Below are positions 18,085-24,906 of a DNA stretch of 31,026 bases, one piece after another (within the stretch, counting starts at the first letter, position 1; every line of letters starts with the position of its first letter). The DNA is taken from assembly GCA_035565355.1 (NCBI GenBank), contig DATMSM010000042.1, positions 1-31,026 of the forward strand. Reading direction: 5' to 3'. The position numbers and the translations under genes were made by a program. The notes under the pieces are model-generated. The model was not told the origin of the DNA, ran no database searches, and worked only from the letters and a program-made list of their open reading frames with translations. This DNA is from Ga0074130 sp035565355 (GTDB taxonomy: Bacteria; Pseudomonadota; Gammaproteobacteria; Burkholderiales; Rhodocyclaceae).

Positions 18085-19398
18085 ATGGCCGTCCTGTTAA
18101 GCCGCGAACGCTGCCTGCAACTGTCCCAGTACATGATCGAAGGCGCTGCAGCCGGCACCATTGCCGCCTTGTGGATCAACCTTGATCGCTTTCAGCAAGT
18201 CAATGAAACCTTCGGCTATGGCGATGGTGACGAGATTCTCGCTACTATCGGCCGCCGCCTTGACGAGGCGATTGGCCACGATGCGCACCTTGGCCATATG
18301 GGCGCCGACGAATTTGTTTGCCTCCTGTATGCGGAAAGCGAGGCCACAGTCACGGAGCTGGCCGAGCGCATCGAGGCGTGCATCAAGACATCGCTTTCCT
18401 GGGACGGCATTACGCTGCACCCCAGCGCTCGCATCGGTATTGCCATGCTCGAAGCCGGCGAGAATGCCATCAGCCTGTTGCAGCGTGCCGACCAGGCCAT
18501 GCTGCGCGCCAAGCGCAGCAATCAGCGCTGGGTGTACGCACATGCCGAGGATGCGATCCGGGCACCTCAGACCGGCCTGCCGGCCCGTACCGAGCTGGAC
18601 ATTGAAAGCAAGCTGCATCGCGCCATGGAAACCGGCGGGCTGGACCTGCACTACCAGCCGATACTCCGCCTCGATGGCAGCGTGGAATCGGTCGAGGCGC
18701 TGATGCGTTGCACGGTGGACGGCCAATCGCTGCCACCCGACATCTTTATTCCGGTGGCCGAAAAAACCGGACTTATCACCCAGCTGGGCGAATGGACGCT
18801 CAGCCAGGGCGCGCTGTTTGCACGCCGCCTCATGGAAGCCGGCTACGACCTCAAGGTGGCCGTGAATGTATCGCGTGTGCAGCTACTCTCCCCCGCCTTT
18901 TCGCAGATGCTGAGCGGTGCGGTGATCTACGCCAAGATTCCAGCCGACCGCATCGAGCTTGAACTGACCGAGTCCCTGTTTATGGACATGTCGCGCACCG
19001 TGCAGATCAACCTCTGTGACGTGCGTGCTGCCGGCGTAACGCTGGCCATCGACGACTTCGGCACCGGCTATTCCTGCCTGGCCAACCTCAAGGACATTCA
19101 CGCTGCCAAGGTCAAACTGGATCGCGCTTTCGCCGCCGCGTTGCCGGACGATCAACGCGCCTATGCCATCGTCAAGGCCATGACTCGCCTCGGCCAGGAA
19201 CTCGGCATGAGCGTTGTCGCCGAAGGGGTGGAAAATGAGGCACAGGTACAGGCCATGAAGCAGGCGCGAGTGGATGGCATACAGGGCCACCTGTATGCAC
19301 ATGCCATGTCTGGCGATACACTTCTGGAATGGCTGCGCAATCGGGCACAGGCTAAACCCCAGGCAGAGTACGACCATGACCGCATTGGCCAACAGTAG
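18085..19398 (+). CDS. Tandem GGDEF/EAL protein, probable c-di-GMP phosphodiesterase
   Basis: 437-residue cytoplasmic protein with no sensor domain or membrane segment ahead of the GGDEF domain. GGDEF region: NLDRFQQVNETFGYGDGDE (32-50) is good, but the active-site motif is GADEF (73-77) and the usual Arg before it is His71, so cyclase activity is doubtful. EAL region: EAL at 204-206, Asn261 in VAVNVS, ELTES at 293-297, DDFGTGYS at 323-330, KLD at 344-346, AEGVEN and QGHLY. The metal and catalytic residues of the EAL family are thus kept, and I infer a phosphodiesterase with a degenerate GGDEF, perhaps a GTP sensor. No good ribosome site precedes ATG 18085. Its 3' end overlaps the HDOD gene by 23 bases, so the two are coupled. 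Confidence 0.92.
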   Translation: MAVLLSRERCLQLSQYMIEGAAAGTIAALWINLDRFQQVNETFGYGDGDEILATIGRRLDEAIGHDAHLGHMGADEFVCLLYAESEATVTELAERIEACIKTSLSWDGITLHPSARIGIAMLEAGENAISLLQRADQAMLRAKRSNQRWVYAHAEDAIRAPQTGLPARTELDIESKLHRAMETGGLDLHYQPILRLDGSVESVEALMRCTVDGQSLPPDIFIPVAEKTGLITQLGEWTLSQGALFARRLMEAGYDLKVAVNVSRVQLLSPAFSQMLSGAVIYAKIPADRIELELTESLFMDMSRTVQINLCDVRAAGVTLAIDDFGTGYSCLANLKDIHAAKVKLDRAFAAALPDDQRAYAIVKAMTRLGQELGMSVVAEGVENEAQVQAMKQARVDGIQGHLYAHAMSGDTLLEWLRNRAQAKPQAEYDHDRIGQQ

Positions 19399-20245
19399 CG
19401 ACAAACCCCTCAATCGGGAATTCCAGACCGCGCTGCGGGACAATCGCATTCCGCCCTGCCCCGTGGTCCTGGAACGCATTGCCCAGGAGATGGACAATCC
19501 TGAACCCGACTTCCGTCACCTGACCCAGATCATCAGCAGTGACGTGGCGCTGGCTGCCGGCCTGGTCAAACTGACCAACTCGCCCTACTTCGGCGCCCAG
19601 CGCCGCATCGCCAGCGTTTCCGAAGCCCTCATCATGCTCGGTCTGGATACCGCCAGCCAAGCCGTCGCCTGCATCGCGCTGAGCGAGGCCTTCCCGAACA
19701 TGCGGGCCATGGAGCGCTTCTGGGATGCCTCGGCGCAGATTGCCAATCTTTCAGGCTGGCTTGCTAACCACAAGCAATGGCCCGGTGTACGCCCGCAGGA
19801 AGCCTACACCTACGGACTCTTCCGCGACTGCGGGATTGCCGTGCTGCTGCAGCACTTCCCCGACTACGCGCGCATCCTCAACAATGCAAACAACGAGCAG
19901 TCGCGCCTCTTCACGGATATCGAGGATGAGCTGCTGCCGACCAATCACGTCGTCATGGGCTCTCTGATGACGCAATCATGGTGGCTGCCGGACAATATCT
20001 GCAAGGCGGTGCGCCACCACCATGAGCTCCACCTGGCGCCTGGTCTCCCGGATGCGCCCTTCCGCTCCCTGATTGCAATCGCCCAACTTGCTGAGCACCT
20101 GCTACAGCAGAATACCGGCCGCAGCAAGACGCACGAGTGGGACAAGCTCGGTGAGGCCTGCATGGCGCAACTCGGCATGGATGAGGAAGAACTCGTCGTG
20201 CTGGAAGCGCGAACCACCGAGATTCTCGGCGCGCACGCCGACTAG
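19376..20245 (+). CDS. HDOD domain protein
   Basis: 289-residue cytoplasmic protein. The HDOD domain spans about residues 15-210: IPPCPVVLERIAQEMDNPEP, IISSDVALAAGLVKLTNSPYF and ASVSEALIMLGLDTASQAVA are typical. HDOD proteins are catalytically inactive relatives of HD hydrolases that act as signalling adaptors, often beside c-di-GMP enzymes, chemotaxis or two-component systems. Start ATG 19376 lies inside the end of the GGDEF/EAL gene; an earlier start at 19274 would overlap it far more and lacks family resemblance. The overlap suggests that it transmits or modulates the output of that enzyme. The ending is bare of a clear plus-strand terminator. Confidence 0.92.
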   Translation: MTALANSSDKPLNREFQTALRDNRIPPCPVVLERIAQEMDNPEPDFRHLTQIISSDVALAAGLVKLTNSPYFGAQRRIASVSEALIMLGLDTASQAVACIALSEAFPNMRAMERFWDASAQIANLSGWLANHKQWPGVRPQEAYTYGLFRDCGIAVLLQHFPDYARILNNANNEQSRLFTDIEDELLPTNHVVMGSLMTQSWWLPDNICKAVRHHHELHLAPGLPDAPFRSLIAIAQLAEHLLQQNTGRSKTHEWDKLGEACMAQLGMDEEELVVLEARTTEILGAHAD

Positions 20246-20252
20246 AGAAAAA

Positions 20253-20287
20253 AAGCCCCCACGCTCACCGCTACGCGGATCGCCGCC
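20253..20287 (+). repeat. 35-base intergenic repeat, copy A
   Basis: Copy A begins AAGCCCCCACGCTCACC and matches copy B (20332-20366) at 30 of 35 bases. It is followed at once by a perfect hairpin (CCGCCCCC at 20283-20290 with GGGGGCGG at 20294-20301). Similar GC-rich elements between genes are familiar from betaproteobacterial genomes. Confidence 0.65.
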
Positions 20288-20331
20288 CCCCAAGGGGGCG
20301 GCTCCATCTTGAGGCGGCCCGGCGATGGAAC

Positions 20332-20366
20332 AAGCCTCCACGCTCACCACTACGCGATTCGCTGCC
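20332..20366 (+). repeat. 35-base intergenic repeat, copy B
   Basis: Direct repeat of 20253-20287 with five substitutions, in the same orientation, 79 bases downstream. It lies in the convergent gap between the HDOD gene and the glycine-zipper gene, ahead of that gene's terminator. Confidence 0.65.
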
Positions 20367-20374
20367 TACAAAAG

Positions 20375-20411
20375 AAAAACCCCGCTGCCAGGGAGAGATC
20401 CGGCAGCGGGG
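20375..20411 (-). terminator. Terminator of the glycine-zipper operon
   Basis: CCCCGCTGCC (20380-20389) pairs perfectly with GGCAGCGGGG (20402-20411). On the minus strand the 10-bp stem is followed by TTTTT (20375-20379). It ends the transcript from the sigma-54 promoter at 21326-21341. Confidence 0.85.
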
Positions 20412-20493
20412 GGAGATGGACTCGGCCGAAGTAGGGGGAGAGAACTCCGGCCTGAGTGAGCCCAAAACTGGCGGGCTGTACGAGCGATATGCC

Positions 20494-21015
20494 CTACAGC
20501 ACCTCGGCAATCGCGCCGTTGCTTACACGTACGCGGTCACCTGAATTCACGCCCGGCACATCCCGCTGCGACAAGGTGCGGGTACTGCCGTCGGCCATGC
20601 GTACCTTGATCTGATAGGCGCTGGATTTGTTCATGTTCTTCTCGATCTCGTTGCCGGCATAGGCACCGCCGCCGGCCCCCGCGATTGTCATCACGGTGCG
20701 GCCCGAACCGCCGCCGAACTGATTGCCGATCAAGGCACCGGCCACGCCACCTGCGACGGCGCCAAGGCCGCTGCCAGAGCCCTTGCGCTCGATCAGGCGC
20801 ACACTTTCAACGGTGCCGCAGCTGGCACACAAAGCGCCCGACTTGCCGCCGCCCGCGCCATTCTTGCGTGTCAGATCGTCCTGGCTGCTGCCCTGGGTGG
20901 CATTGGCACCAGGGAGATGCCCAGTGAGCGCGGCCACGCCGGTCAGGCTCAGCAAGGTCACCGAAAACGCTGCGATGATCAGCGAGGGGTAAAGAATCCT
21001 GGGTTTGATGCTCAT
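20494..21015 (-). CDS. Glycine-zipper 2TM envelope protein
   Basis: 173 residues. One N-terminal hydrophobic segment (residues 8-31, anchor or uncleaved signal) is followed by a polar Gly/Ser stretch and a CASCGTVESVRLIERKGSG segment (Cys63 and Cys66). Next comes the Rick-17kDa-like glycine zipper (GLGAVAGGVAGALIGNQFGG and TIAGAGGGAYAGNEIEKN). The C-terminal domain (YQIKVRMADGSTRTLSQRD, then GDRVRVSNG) is typical of SlyB-like periplasmic proteins. It is probably anchored in the inner membrane and faces the periplasm. Two starts both have ribosome sites: ATG 21015 (GAAGGAG, chosen because the hydrophobic segment then starts near residue 8) and ATG 21069 (AGGAG, 18 residues longer). It is the second gene behind the sigma-54 promoter and is followed by a terminator. 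Confidence 0.85.
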   Translation of the reverse strand: MSIKPRILYPSLIIAAFSVTLLSLTGVAALTGHLPGANATQGSSQDDLTRKNGAGGGKSGALCASCGTVESVRLIERKGSGSGLGAVAGGVAGALIGNQFGGGSGRTVMTIAGAGGGAYAGNEIEKNMNKSSAYQIKVRMADGSTRTLSQRDVPGVNSGDRVRVSNGAIAEVL

Positions 21016-21086
21016 GGCTTTCTCCTTCAGGAGTGCCTGATCGTTGCTATCGACAATCAGATGACTCATCTTGTCTCTCCTGGGAT

Positions 21087-21272
21087 TTACCTGCGATCAA
21101 GCTGGCGACCGGTGCTACCGTCGCTCACTGCCGAACCACCTACACCCCCGACAACGGCACCACTCACCATGCCCGCATCCTGCTTGCTTGGCTGACTGCC
21201 ACCACTGAGTGCGACGCCGATAATGACGACCATCATCAACAAGGTCACAACCCCCATCTTTCTTGTATTCAC
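21087..21272 (-). CDS. Small OsmB-like glycine-zipper protein, probably degenerate
   Basis: 61 residues from a GTG start at 21272 that has AAGGA seven bases upstream. A hydrophobic signal-like segment (MGVVTLLMMVVIIGVALSGG) is followed by QDAGMVSGAVVGGVGG and SAVSDGSTGRQLDRR. Compared with OsmB-type lipoproteins from memory, the lipobox cysteine expected in ALSGC is Gly here (ALSGG). The second half of the glycine zipper after DGST is missing, because the frame ends in RQLDRR. It may be a decayed lipoprotein gene or a short membrane peptide. It is the first gene after the sigma-54 promoter and lies 71 bases ahead of the larger glycine-zipper gene. Ribosome site and position favour expression; function is unknown. 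Confidence 0.6.
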   Translation of the reverse strand: MNTRKMGVVTLLMMVVIIGVALSGGSQPSKQDAGMVSGAVVGGVGGSAVSDGSTGRQLDRR

Positions 21273-21325
21273 TATTTTTTCCTTATCCCGGCGTCATTTC
21301 CTCATGGCGCTTGCAGTTCCTATAG

Positions 21326-21341
21326 GCAAGCCCCGTGCCAG
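21326..21341 (-). promoter_or_regulatory. Sigma-54 (-24/-12) promoter
   Basis: On the minus strand CTGGCACG-GGGC-TTGC matches the RpoN consensus YTGGCACG-N4-TTGC at every fixed position. The -24 GG lies at 21338-21339 and the -12 GC at 21326-21327. The predicted transcription start is near 21315, leaving a leader of about 43 bases before the GTG at 21272. It faces the two glycine-zipper genes and lies downstream of the sigma-54 activator gene. Confidence 0.88.
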
Positions 21342-21397
21342 ACAAGAAAAGCCAATAAAAACAATGAGATAGAACAAACAGAAAAAAGCAGCTACAG

Positions 21398-21429
21398 CCA
21401 CTCCCGTCGCTGGATAGCGACAGGAGTGG
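21398..21429. promoter_or_regulatory. Proximal enhancer-type palindrome, GlrR-like site
   Basis: A 32-base interrupted palindrome: CCACTCC and GTCGCT pair with AGCGAC and GGAGTGG around GGAT, with one mismatch. Within it CGTC-N10-GACA (TGTC-N10-GACG on the other strand) resembles the TGTC-N10-GACA motif recalled for E. coli GlrR. Its centre is about 99 bases upstream of the predicted start. As RNA it could also fold as the end of the activator transcript; a T run (21382-21387 on the minus strand) begins ten bases past the stem. Confidence 0.6.
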
Positions 21430-21468
21430 GTGCGAAGCTTTTAGATGAATGATTTACAAGGATTTTTA

Positions 21469-21488
21469 CTGTCGCCGAACGGCGACAG
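21469..21488. promoter_or_regulatory. Distal enhancer-type palindrome, TGTC-N10-GACA
   Basis: Nine-base perfect arms (CTGTCGCCG and CGGCGACAG) around AA contain the exact pattern TGTC-N10-GACA (21470-21487). Its centre is 65 bases from that of the proximal palindrome, about six helical turns, and about 164 bases from the predicted sigma-54 start. No T run follows on either strand, so it is not a terminator. Confidence 0.68.
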
Positions 21489-21512
21489 GTGTGCCTCAGG
21501 CAGCCGCGCAGC

Positions 21513-22853
21513 TCACTTAAAGAGGGCGGGCTCCAGTGAATGCCGCTGCAACAGCTTGTAGAAGTCGGTGCGATTGCGCTGTGCCAGCTTGGCCGCATGC
21601 GCCACGTTGCCTCCGGTCATCTTGAGCAGGCGGACCAGATAGTCGCTCTCGAAACGGCGGCGCGCCTCATCGAAAGGCACGACCTCCTCGGTTTCGCGTA
21701 TCGCCTGCTGCACCAGCGCCAGCGGCACCATGCTGGAAGTCGCCAGCGCCACCGCCTGTTCGACGACGTTCAGCAGCTGCCGTGCATTGCCGGGCCAACT
21801 GGCGCGCACAAGCAACTCCAGCGCATCGGGCGCGAAGCTGTTGATCTCCTTGTTGTAGCGCTCGGCCAGGCGATGGAGAAAGTGGTTCGCCAGCAAGGGG
21901 ATGTCATCGCGCCGCTCGCTTAGCGCCGGAATGTCCAGGGACACCACATTGAGCCGGTAGTAGAGGTCGCTGCGGAACTGCCCGCTCGCCATCTCCTCGC
22001 GCAGATCGCGGTGCGTCGCACTGATGACGCGGATGTTCACCGCCACGCTGCGCGTGCTGCCGACCGGCCGCACTTCGCGCTCCTCCAGCACGCGCAGCAG
22101 CTTGACCTGCAGCGGTGTCGGCATGTCGCCGATTTCGTCGAGGAAGAGCGTGCCACCGTCGGCTTCCGGAATCAGGCCGCGCTGGTCGCGATTGGCGCCG
22201 GTGAAGGCGCCTTTGACGTAGCCGAACAGCTCCGACTCAAGCAGGTTCTCCGGGATCGCGCCGCAGTTCACTGCAATGAAAGGCGCATCACGACGCGGGC
22301 TGGCACGGTGGATGGCCTTCGCCAGGACCTCCTTGCCGGTGCCGGATTCGCCCAGCAGCAATACGCTGGCATCACCCGCCGCAACCAGTTCGGCACGCGC
22401 CAGCAGGTCTTCCATGACATTGTTCTGGGTAACGATGTCGCTGCGCCACTCCGGCACGACACCCGACTCGGTGGCTGGTGCGAGGCGCAAGGCCTGTGCG
22501 ACCAGATCGAGCAGGGCCTTGGGTTCGTAGGGCTTGGTCAGATAGCCGAAGACGCCGCGCTGAGTGGCGGCAATCGCATCCGGAATGCTGCCGTGCGCGG
22601 TCAGGATGATGACGGGCAGCAAGGGGTGCTGCACGCGTAGCGCATCGAACAGCGCCGCGCCATCCATCCCCGGCATCTGCATATCGGAAATGACCAGTTG
22701 CGGCCGCTCTACGCTGGCGCGTGCCAGCGCCTCCTGCCCGTTGCTCGCGGTCTCCACGCGATAGCCGGCCGCCTCCAGGCGTATCGCCAGCAGGCGCAGC
22801 AGGTCCGGATCGTCATCGACCAGCAGCAGATAGTTGGGACGATTCTCGCTCAC
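21513..22853 (-). CDS. glrR: Sigma-54-dependent response regulator, GlrR (QseF)-like
   Basis: 446-residue activator of the NtrC family. The receiver domain has DDD at 13-15, phospho-acceptor Asp57 (SDMQMPGMDG), TAHGS and Lys107. The AAA+ domain has Walker A GESGTGKE (168-175), the sigma-54 contact loop GAFTGA (215-220) and Walker B GGTLFLDEIG (233-242). The Fis-type helix-turn-helix is at the end (GNVAHAAKLAQRNRTDFYKL). The start is GTG 22853 with GGAGGG seven bases upstream; ATG 22883 lacks a ribosome site. The gene order kinase-lipoprotein-regulator matches glrK-yfhG(qseG)-glrR of enterobacteria, which is why I use that name. It lies 103 bases after the lipoprotein gene. Beyond its stop codon lie two palindromes and a sigma-54 promoter, its likely local target. 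Confidence 0.9.
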   Translation of the reverse strand: MSENRPNYLLLVDDDPDLLRLLAIRLEAAGYRVETASNGQEALARASVERPQLVISDMQMPGMDGAALFDALRVQHPLLPVIILTAHGSIPDAIAATQRGVFGYLTKPYEPKALLDLVAQALRLAPATESGVVPEWRSDIVTQNNVMEDLLARAELVAAGDASVLLLGESGTGKEVLAKAIHRASPRRDAPFIAVNCGAIPENLLESELFGYVKGAFTGANRDQRGLIPEADGGTLFLDEIGDMPTPLQVKLLRVLEEREVRPVGSTRSVAVNIRVISATHRDLREEMASGQFRSDLYYRLNVVSLDIPALSERRDDIPLLANHFLHRLAERYNKEINSFAPDALELLVRASWPGNARQLLNVVEQAVALATSSMVPLALVQQAIRETEEVVPFDEARRRFESDYLVRLLKMTGGNVAHAAKLAQRNRTDFYKLLQRHSLEPALFK

Positions 22854-22956
22854 GAAAGAGCCCTCCCCGTATCGCCATGGCATACCGAATGGGCAAACTC
22901 CATCCGCTCTATCAGCGGCAAGGTTTCATGCTTGAGGCATTCTTCTAGCTGGGCGC

Positions 22957-23463
22957 TCACAATTTCCCTTTCTCACGCCTGAGCAAGCTGCGCTCGATGT
23001 CCTTGACGGCATCGAGTTTCTTTTCCAGCTCGTCTATGCGCTTTTGTCCTTGTTGCACCCCCATTTGCTGCGCCTGCGCCACACTGTTCAGATGTGTTGC
23101 AAGCACTGCCGCCAGCGCGGCTAATCCACTGTCATGCCGGCCGTCCTGAAAAGCTTCCAGTAACTGCAACGCCAGCTTGCGCTCATTCGGGCCGGGCTCG
23201 CCTGCACTCAAGGCAAAAGCGTATTGCAGGCGGCGAAAGTCGCTCTTGTCCCGTGCATAGGCAGTACGCTGGCGCTCCAGTTCGCGCTCGCGCTCGCCTA
23301 TGCTCAGGCCGCGGACATAATTCGCATAGTGCAACAAGGACACCGCGTCATCCATGCCGATATACGTGTCCGCCGGCTTCAGCCAGTAGTGATCACCATA
23401 AGCACCACGCCCTGTCGTCGCACATGCTGTCAGCAACAACACAATCCACCACACCTTCTTCAT
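22957..23463 (-). CDS. qseG: QseG-like outer-membrane lipoprotein of a two-component system
   Basis: 168-residue lipoprotein. A short signal peptide ends in the lipobox LTAC with Cys14 (MKKVWWIVLLLTAC). The mature part is helical and charged, with ERERELERQRTAYARDKSDF near the middle and a coiled-coil C-terminus (RIDELEKKLDAVKDIERSLL). In enterobacteria QseG (YfhG) sits between the kinase and the regulator and is reported to influence the kinase; position, size and lipobox agree here. Start ATG 23463 has GGAGG seven bases upstream and overlaps the kinase stop (ATGA), so translation is coupled. Identity as QseG rests mainly on position, size and topology. Confidence 0.75.
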   Translation of the reverse strand: MKKVWWIVLLLTACATTGRGAYGDHYWLKPADTYIGMDDAVSLLHYANYVRGLSIGERERELERQRTAYARDKSDFRRLQYAFALSAGEPGPNERKLALQLLEAFQDGRHDSGLAALAAVLATHLNSVAQAQQMGVQQGQKRIDELEKKLDAVKDIERSLLRREKGKL

Positions 23464-24884
23464 GCCACTACCTCCACCGGCAATACGACACGAAAATCGC
23501 CGCAGCCGTCGCCTATCGTAATTGAACCACCCAGCGCGCGCGCATGATCGCGGCAAATCGACAAGCCCAGACCGGTGCTCTTGACCTTGCTGCCGGCGGG
23601 TGTGACGCCGCGATAGAAAGGTTCGAACACGCGCTCACGCGCCTCGGCCGGTACGCCCGGACCGGCATCGCGCACGCGCAACACCAGTTGCGAGGCCCCA
23701 TGCAGAGTCTCGACACCCGCAAAAAGTTCAACCGTGCTGTTGGTCGGCGCATGCTTGACAGCGTTCGACAAGAGATTGTCGAGAATGACGCGCACCCGCT
23801 CCGGATCACTGCGCAACTGGAGCGCGCCGACCGTGCTCTGCAACTTCAGATCACGCGCATCCAGCGCAATGTTATGACGCTCGCCAACCTCGGCCACCAA
23901 CTCCTGCAGCGAAAAAGTCTTGATTTCCAGACGCGCGGCGCGGAACTCCGCCTCGCCGTGGCGCAGCAGATCCTCGATTAGGTGCTGCAGGTGAATGCTG
24001 TTTTCGCGCAAGATGCCGACGATTTCCTGCTGACGCGGCTGTAGGCTGCCGGCCGTGCCTTCCGCCAGCAACTCCGAACCTTCGCGCAGCGCCGTCAGCG
24101 GCGTCTTGAGTTCGTGCGAGACATGCCGCAGGAACTGCGCCTTCTGCTCCTCCAGTTGCTGTAGGCGCTCGCGCAACCAGTTCAACTGCTCGCCCAGCTG
24201 GACCAGGTCGTCCGGCCCCTCGACCACGACACGCTCATGCAGACGGCGCTCACCCAGACCAAGGATGCCTGCCTCGATCTGCGCGATGGGGCGTGCCAGC
24301 AGATGCGTAAAACCTGCCACCACCAGCAACGCCACCGGCACCACCACCAGTAACTGCAGGCGGGCTCCATGCTCGGCCTCCTCGGCCTGTGCCTTGAGCG
24401 CACCGGCCTCGCGGTCGATCACGGCGCTCGAATGCAGCAGCATGGCCCGACCGGTGGTGGCCAGCTTGGCGAATTGATCATTCATTTCCTTGTTGTCGCC
24501 ACTGAGTTGCAGGCGATAGGCCTCCGCCTCCTCCTCGATCATGCCGGTGAGCAGCGCGCGCATTTCCGCATCAAGCGGCATGCGCTGCATCTGCGCAATG
24601 ATCTCGGAAAACTCTTCACGCAGCGTGACATAACCCGCACGCAGGGTTTCGTCCTGGAGAATCTGGTTTTGCCGCGCCGAGCGTTCCAGCGTCGGCAAGA
24701 CCTCGGCCAGCTGGCGGCTGCCGTGGGCAATGCGGGCAGCATCGAACACCGCCTGCTGGCTCTGTGTAGACAGTTTCTGGATCGCCACCGTCATGGCCAA
24801 CAGACCGGCCGTCAGCGGCAGCACGGCGAGGAAGAAGCCGACCGCCAGCAGTTTGAAGAAGGAACGTGGATAGCGGAATTGCAT
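23460..24884 (-). CDS. glrK: Sensor histidine kinase, GlrK (QseE)-like
   Basis: 474-residue inner-membrane kinase. TM1 is at about residues 10-34; a helical periplasmic sensor at 35-175 is rich in Gln/Glu and has no recognisable ligand pocket; TM2 is at about 177-197; a HAMP segment lies near 198-245. The H-box is FLRHVSHELKTPLTALREGS with phospho-acceptor His257. The N-box is LLSNAVKHAP, the G1 box DAGPGVP and the G2 box GLGLSICRDH; all are intact. Start ATG 24884 has GGGAG just upstream, 22 bases after cysS, so cotranscription with cysS is possible. It is the first gene of the kinase-lipoprotein-regulator set. The signal is unknown; envelope stress is inferred from the E. coli system. Confidence 0.9.
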   Translation of the reverse strand: MQFRYPRSFFKLLAVGFFLAVLPLTAGLLAMTVAIQKLSTQSQQAVFDAARIAHGSRQLAEVLPTLERSARQNQILQDETLRAGYVTLREEFSEIIAQMQRMPLDAEMRALLTGMIEEEAEAYRLQLSGDNKEMNDQFAKLATTGRAMLLHSSAVIDREAGALKAQAEEAEHGARLQLLVVVPVALLVVAGFTHLLARPIAQIEAGILGLGERRLHERVVVEGPDDLVQLGEQLNWLRERLQQLEEQKAQFLRHVSHELKTPLTALREGSELLAEGTAGSLQPRQQEIVGILRENSIHLQHLIEDLLRHGEAEFRAARLEIKTFSLQELVAEVGERHNIALDARDLKLQSTVGALQLRSDPERVRVILDNLLSNAVKHAPTNSTVELFAGVETLHGASQLVLRVRDAGPGVPAEARERVFEPFYRGVTPAGSKVKSTGLGLSICRDHARALGGSITIGDGCGDFRVVLPVEVVA

Positions 24885-24906
24885 CAGCGCTCCCTAGCGT
24901 CGGCAC

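Noticed and set aside
21016..21069. Separate small peptide or extended N-terminus ahead of the glycine-zipper gene
   Set aside because: ATG 21069 has its own AGGAG, but the frame is continuous with the main gene and the added 18 residues are polar. Kept only as an alternative start.
21342..21397. IHF site between the sigma-54 promoter and the proximal palindrome
   Set aside because: The stretch is A/T rich and IHF would fit the architecture, but the best match to WATCAR-N4-TTR has at least two mismatches.
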